The notes under the pieces were generated by a model, which saw only the letters and a list, made by a program, of their open reading frames with translations, was not told where the DNA came from and searched no databases. Positions 6,271-8,999 of a stretch of DNA of 8,999 nucleotides are shown piece by piece. The position numbers and the translations under genes are program-made. The stretch covers positions 1-8,999 of the forward strand of contig CAIKXW010000029.1 of assembly GCA_903831485.1 (NCBI GenBank). Reading direction: 5' to 3'. The DNA is from an uncultured Alphaproteobacteria bacterium (lineage in GTDB: Bacteria; Pseudomonadota; Alphaproteobacteria; Caulobacterales; Hyphomonadaceae). How positions within the stretch are numbered: position 1 is the first letter of the stretch; each line of letters starts with the position of its first letter.

Positions 6271-7676
6271 AGCGGCGCCGCCGGCAAAACGAGTCGCGCC
6301 CGCAGCCCGCCGATGGGACTGTCCTCCAGATGGAGGCGGCCGCCGTAAATGTCAGCGAGTTCGCTCACGATCGAAAGTCCCAGACCAGTTCCCGGCTCGG
6401 ATTCGTCCAGCCGCTTGCCGCGTTCCAGCGCCTTTACGCGATGTTCGGCAGGAAGGCCCGGACCATCATCGTCCACCTTCACTTCCATGCCGTCATCGTT
6501 CCGGGTCACCGTCACGTTCACCCGGGACTTGCACCATTTGGCAGCGTTCTCCAACAGGTTCCCAACAAGTTCATCGAAGTCGCCACGCTCGCCGCGAAAC
6601 ACCGCCTTGGGATCAACATCCACGTCGATCGCAACGCCTTTCTCGCGGTGCAACCGCTCCAGCATCCGGGCGATTCCCTCAACCGGCTCCTTCACCTCTG
6701 TCCTGACACCCAGCACCTCCGCCTGCGCAGCCGCCTGAGCGCGCTTCAGGTAGCTGTTCACATTGCTGGTCATCGCCTCGGTCTGGCGTCGGACAAGGTC
6801 GGACAGCTTGTCGCTCCCCTTGGCCTCGTTCTTCAGCACCGCCAGAGGCGTCTTCAGCGCATGCGCGAGGTTGCCCACATGCGTCCGCGCCCGATCGACC
6901 ACATTCCGGTTATGCGTGATCAGCGTGTTGATCTCCCGCACCAACGGCGACAGCTCGCTGGGATACTCGCCATCCAGCTTGTCCCTGCGTCCCGCCCGGA
7001 CATCGCCCAGCTTGTCCTCGATCTCGTGCAGCGGACGCAGGCCATAGCGGATCAGCACCAGCACACCGCCGATCAGACCAACAGCCAGTACGCCCAGCGC
7101 AATGCCGAGTCGAAGCGTGAAGCTTCCGACGGATGCATCGGCGCTCGTGCGGTCGATCGCGGCATACAGCAACAGCGGCTCCGGCCGGTCCGGAAAAGTA
7201 ACAGCTTGCAGTCCGACGCGCATCTGCTTGTCGTCGGGCCCCGGCGCATCAAGATGGAGCACGGCGCCTCTCTGCTTCAGAGCTTCAGCGCGAACATCCG
7301 CACCAACGCCGGCATCTTCATCGAAGAAACTTGGCGACTTCCTCGTCCGCACGACTTCATTTTCAGCGCTCAGATCGATGAAGGCCCAGTAACGGCCCAG
7401 TAAGGGAAGGCTGAAGCGCTCGTCGCGCGGCAGTTTCGCGTCATCGACCTCGATCTGCCCTTGTTCGGAGTTGACCGCTCCCGCCAGCGTTCGCAGCGTG
7501 TCGTCGAGCGACAGGTCAAGCTGCTGGTCAGTCTCGGTGCGATAGAACGCCTGTAGCGACCATCCCGCGATCATCAGCACGAACGCGCTCCAGATCGCCG
7601 CAGCAACAAGCATGCGCCGCGCGATCGAGCCGCGCACACGCGCTCCGTCGCTCTCGGCGCCTGCCGTTTCAGCCAT
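6267..7676 (-). CDS. PhoQ/FeuQ-like sensor histidine kinase
   Basis: A 469-residue inner-membrane kinase that probably phosphorylates the regulator encoded 1 base upstream. Membrane helices at about 22-44 and 187-209 enclose a periplasmic sensor domain of about 140 residues. A short HAMP-like linker follows (about 210-262). The phospho-acceptor is H272 in NLAHALKTPLAVL, the PhoQ-type form of the H-box (HxLKTPLAVL). The ATPase domain has N-box NLLENAAKW (N377), G1 DDDGPG (402-407) and G2 GTGLGLSI (429-436). All catalytic motifs are intact. Its stop overlaps the TTG start of ccmI, so kinase and heme-lyase genes appear translationally linked. In rhizobia I recall the feuPQ pair directly upstream of cycHJKL, and this gene occupies the FeuQ position. 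The signal is not readable from sequence. Divalent cations, osmolarity or an accessory periplasmic protein are the family precedents. Confidence 0.93.
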   Translation of the reverse strand: MAETAGAESDGARVRGSIARRMLVAAAIWSAFVLMIAGWSLQAFYRTETDQQLDLSLDDTLRTLAGAVNSEQGQIEVDDAKLPRDERFSLPLLGRYWAFIDLSAENEVVRTRKSPSFFDEDAGVGADVRAEALKQRGAVLHLDAPGPDDKQMRVGLQAVTFPDRPEPLLLYAAIDRTSADASVGSFTLRLGIALGVLAVGLIGGVLVLIRYGLRPLHEIEDKLGDVRAGRRDKLDGEYPSELSPLVREINTLITHNRNVVDRARTHVGNLAHALKTPLAVLKNEAKGSDKLSDLVRRQTEAMTSNVNSYLKRAQAAAQAEVLGVRTEVKEPVEGIARMLERLHREKGVAIDVDVDPKAVFRGERGDFDELVGNLLENAAKWCKSRVNVTVTRNDDGMEVKVDDDGPGLPAEHRVKALERGKRLDESEPGTGLGLSIVSELADIYGGRLHLEDSPIGGLRARLVLPAAPL

Positions 7677-7677
7677 G

Positions 7678-8358
7678 CTAGTCGACGATCTTTTCCGCTA
7701 CCGGGTCGATCAACCGATACCCGAGCCCGCGTTCCGTCAAGATGCGGTTGGAGCCGATCTTGCGGCGTAGACGACCAACGAACACCTCGATCGTGTTCGA
7801 ATCGCGATCAAAATCCTGATCGTAGATATGCTCGACCAGCTCCGTCCGCGGTACGACGCGACCCTGATGGTGCATCAGGTAAGACAGCACGCGATACTCA
7901 TGCGCCGTCAGCTTGATCGGCTCACCATTCACGGACGCCCGCGCCGCACGCGTATCGACGCGCAGATCGCCGCACTCCAGCGCCGCGCTGGCATGACCCG
8001 CCGCGCGCCGCATCAGCGCGCGCAGGCGCGCGAGCAGTTCTTCCGTCACAAACGGCTTGGTCAGGTAATCGTCCGCGCCGGCGTCGAAGCCCGCAACCTT
8101 CTCGCTCCAGCGATCGCGAGCCGTGAGAATGAGAACCGGCATGTCCTTGCCGCTTGTCCGCCACTTCTCGAGCACGCGCACGCCGTCCATCTTCGGCAGG
8201 CCGAGATCCAGCACCGCGGCGTCATAAGGCTCGGTCTCGCCGAGGAAGTGTCCTTCCTCGCCGTCCGGCGCCAGGTCAACGGCATAGCCCGCCTGCGACA
8301 GCGCTTCACTGAGCTGCCGGCCCAGATCGGGATCGTCTTCGACAACAAGAACTCTCAT
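7678..8358 (-). CDS. PhoP/FeuP-like OmpR-family response regulator
   Basis: A 226-residue transcription factor. The receiver domain has E7/D8/D9, phospho-acceptor D51 (VLDLGLPKMDG), switch T79 (LILTARD) and K101 (LTKPF). The winged-helix domain (about 130-218) has LTAHEYRVLSYL, recognition region SNTIEVFVGRLRRKI and LTERGLGYRL. DLGLP, the W in RDRWSEKV and the SNTIEVFVGRLRRKIG region are especially close to PhoP. I start at the ATG at 8358, which gives the canonical MRVLVVEDD. An upstream in-frame start at 8439 would add 27 residues overlapping the PepSY gene and is unlikely. AAGGG lies 11 bases before the ATG, a little far. One base separates its stop TAG from the kinase ATG. It follows the PepSY gene by 14 bases, suggesting one operon. 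A candidate binding site for it lies upstream of that gene. Confidence 0.94.
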   Translation of the reverse strand: MRVLVVEDDPDLGRQLSEALSQAGYAVDLAPDGEEGHFLGETEPYDAAVLDLGLPKMDGVRVLEKWRTSGKDMPVLILTARDRWSEKVAGFDAGADDYLTKPFVTEELLARLRALMRRAAGHASAALECGDLRVDTRAARASVNGEPIKLTAHEYRVLSYLMHHQGRVVPRTELVEHIYDQDFDRDSNTIEVFVGRLRRKIGSNRILTERGLGYRLIDPVAEKIVD

Positions 8359-8372
8359 GGTTGATGCAGCCC

Positions 8373-8705
8373 TTACTCTTCTCGTCCTGTCGACGCATTG
8401 ACGCGCAGGTTGAGGCGACGACCATCTTCCGTCATCCACGCAATCGTGTAGTACCCGCCGGACTTCCGCGCATCGAGATGCTGACCGCCATACTTCGAGC
8501 GGAGATCGCGAAGCACATCGCTCAGCGAAACCTCGCGCTGCCGCTCGCTGCGATCGTCGCGAGGACGATCCCAGGAGTCGCCGCGCTGAAACGGATTGTC
8601 GAACGGCTGATCGCGATCGCTACCACGCTGGGCGTGGGCGGGCGAAATCGCCGCGCTCGCCATCAGCACGGCAGCCATCAAGGGAATCAGGGCTCTTCGC
8701 AACAT
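8373..8705 (-). CDS. Small exported PepSY-domain protein, FeuN-like by position
   Basis: A 110-residue secreted periplasmic protein. The signal peptide covers residues 1-25 (MLRRALIPLMAAVL..., cleavage after AHA). A charged, probably disordered Arg/Asp-rich linker (26-58) follows, then one PepSY-like domain (59-108) with LSDVLRDLRSKYGG, a YYTIAWMTEDGR strand pair and RVNASTGRE, the family's usual closing strand. I chose the ATG at 8705 because it opens directly into the signal peptide. A longer frame begins with an ATGA overlap to the DnaJ stop (8810) but would put 35 residues before the signal. No ribosome binding site is well placed: GGAGG is 19 bases away. It is first in an apparent operon with the PhoP-like regulator and PhoQ-like kinase. 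By analogy with FeuN and MgrB it may modulate the kinase. That role is inferred from position and compartment only. Confidence 0.85.
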   Translation of the reverse strand: MLRRALIPLMAAVLMASAAISPAHAQRGSDRDQPFDNPFQRGDSWDRPRDDRSERQREVSLSDVLRDLRSKYGGQHLDARKSGGYYTIAWMTEDGRRLNLRVNASTGREE

Positions 8706-8712
8706 GGGAACA

Positions 8713-8718
8713 GGTCTA
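8713..8718 (-). promoter_or_regulatory. Candidate -10 element for the PepSY-regulator-kinase operon
   Basis: TAGACC lies 12 bp after the proximal half-site of the PhoP-box-like repeat and 7 bases before the ATG at 8705. Read as ACTAGACC it matches the Caulobacter housekeeping -10 (GCTANAWC) at C, T, A, A and C. It is only 3 of 6 to TATAAT. If used, transcription would begin at or next to the ATG, a leaderless message. Weak on its own; the spacing is what makes it worth noting. Confidence 0.3.
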
Positions 8719-8730
8719 GTCCCGCCTCCG

Positions 8731-8747
8731 TGAACCCCGTCTGAACA
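8731..8747 (-). promoter_or_regulatory. PhoP-box-like direct repeat, candidate operator
   Basis: On the minus strand TGTTCA is followed after 5 bases by GGTTCA, an 11-bp-pitch tandem. The enterobacterial PhoP box is (T/G)GTTTA-N5-(T/G)GTTTA, so this matches with T to C at the fifth position of both half-sites. It sits 25 bp before the ATG of the PepSY gene, the first gene of the operon encoding a PhoP-like regulator, which fits autoregulation. An extra TGTTCC lies at 8712-8707, and the 8-mer ACCTGTTC occurs twice 35 bp apart. Binding by the adjacent regulator is inferred. Confidence 0.5.
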
Positions 8748-8762
8748 GGTGCGGGCCACGCC

Positions 8763-8784
8763 AAAACGACGCAGTTTCCACTGC
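8763..8784 (-). terminator. Weak terminator-like hairpin after the dnaJ-like gene
   Basis: GCAGT-GGAA-ACTGC forms a 5-bp stem (8784-8771) with a GNRA-type tetraloop. It starts 22 bases after the DnaJ-like stop and is followed by GTCG and TTTT (8766-8763). The stem is short and the T-run is 4 bases long and displaced, so termination would be partial at best. Confidence 0.3.
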
Positions 8785-8806
8785 ATTTTACAGACAATGC
8801 CAGCTT

Positions 8807-8999
8807 TCATCGCTGCACGTCGGTCTTGCGTCCAGACCAGTTGCGAATGAATTCCTTAAGCTCCGGATCTTCCTTGCGCGGCAGCACTATCATGAGCCTG
8901 ACAAGGAGGTCGCCCGGCGTGGGCCGCGTCTGCACGCCCTTGCCGCGAAGCTTCAGAAGATCGCCAGAACTCGCGCCCGGCGGCACCGACATGGTTACC
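8807..8999 (-). CDS. DnaJ/CbpA-type co-chaperone, C-terminal end (partial)
   Basis: The last 63 codons of a gene that continues past the right edge of the window. The frame reads VTMSVPPGASSGDLLKLRGKG, then TPGDLLVRLMIVLPRKEDPELKEFI and a short polar tail. This is the end of the second substrate-binding domain of DnaJ-family proteins, with the hallmark VPPGxxSGxxLRLxGKG and GDLLVxxxxxLP. The Met at 8992 is internal, not a start, because the domain strand continues in frame upstream. DnaJ co-chaperones present unfolded proteins to DnaK in the cytoplasm. The J domain is outside the window. Absence of a long Gly/Met-rich tail and the short C terminus suggest the zinc-finger-less CbpA class, but this cannot be settled here. 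A 101-base gap separates it from the next gene. Confidence 0.82.
   Translation of the reverse strand, partial: VTMSVPPGASSGDLLKLRGKGVQTRPTPGDLLVRLMIVLPRKEDPELKEFIRNWSGRKTDVQR

Noticed and set aside
6330..7403. 357-codon open frame on the plus strand opposite the sensor kinase
   Set aside because: The minus strand carries all kinase motifs; the plus-strand product has no domain and no promoter or ribosome binding site that I can see.
8706..8810. Longer PepSY protein starting at an ATGA overlap with the dnaJ-like stop
   Set aside because: The added 35 residues would precede a clear signal peptide, and the stretch contains the PhoP-box-like repeat and hairpin, so it reads as an intergenic region.
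8990..8992. ATG in the DnaJ-like frame as a start of a 61-residue gene
   Set aside because: The preceding in-frame codons (Val-Thr) continue the conserved beta strand of the DnaJ C-terminal domain, so the Met is internal to a longer gene.

Overview
The window is an ordinary-looking chromosomal block from a GC-rich alphaproteobacterium. Every gene I can support lies on the minus strand, so transcription runs from high to low coordinates. The gene order is the one I recall from rhizobia as feuPQ-cycHJKL-degP plus a further two-component pair. The compact sequences, PhoP/PhoQ-like regulators and a CcmI lacking its usual loop make a Caulobacterales/Hyphomonadaceae-type organism my best guess. That placement is inference, not proof.

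In transcription order the window opens (8999-8807) with the 3' end of a DnaJ/CbpA-type co-chaperone gene. A 101-bp gap follows, holding a weak hairpin, a PhoP-box-like direct repeat (8731-8747) and a possible -10 element. Next come a small exported PepSY protein (8373-8705), an OmpR/PhoP-type response regulator (7678-8358) and a PhoQ-like sensor kinase (6267-7676). The kinase stop overlaps the start of ccmI (5524-6270). After a 116-bp gap with an inverted repeat and a TATAGT element come ccmE (4943-5407), ccmF (2964-4946) and ccmH (2539-2967), each overlapping the next by 4 bases. A 246-bp gap with a 13-bp direct repeat and two inverted repeats precedes degP (745-2292), a second OmpR-family regulator (70-741) and the first codons of what is probably its kinase (1-50).

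Together the genes form an envelope module. CcmI, CcmE, CcmF and CcmH carry heme to, and ligate it onto, periplasmic c-type cytochromes. DegP is periplasmic protein quality control. The two sensor/regulator pairs probably read envelope conditions. The PepSY protein sits where rhizobia encode FeuN, a small periplasmic restrainer of FeuQ. The putative PhoP box upstream of it would make the triad self-regulated.

I see no mobile element, CRISPR array, tRNA or rRNA. The most interesting points are the PepSY-regulator-kinase triad with its candidate operator and possible leaderless start, the loop-less CcmI, the repeated NTGATC start/stop overlaps (two with TTG starts), and a cysteine pair in the last PDZ domain of DegP.
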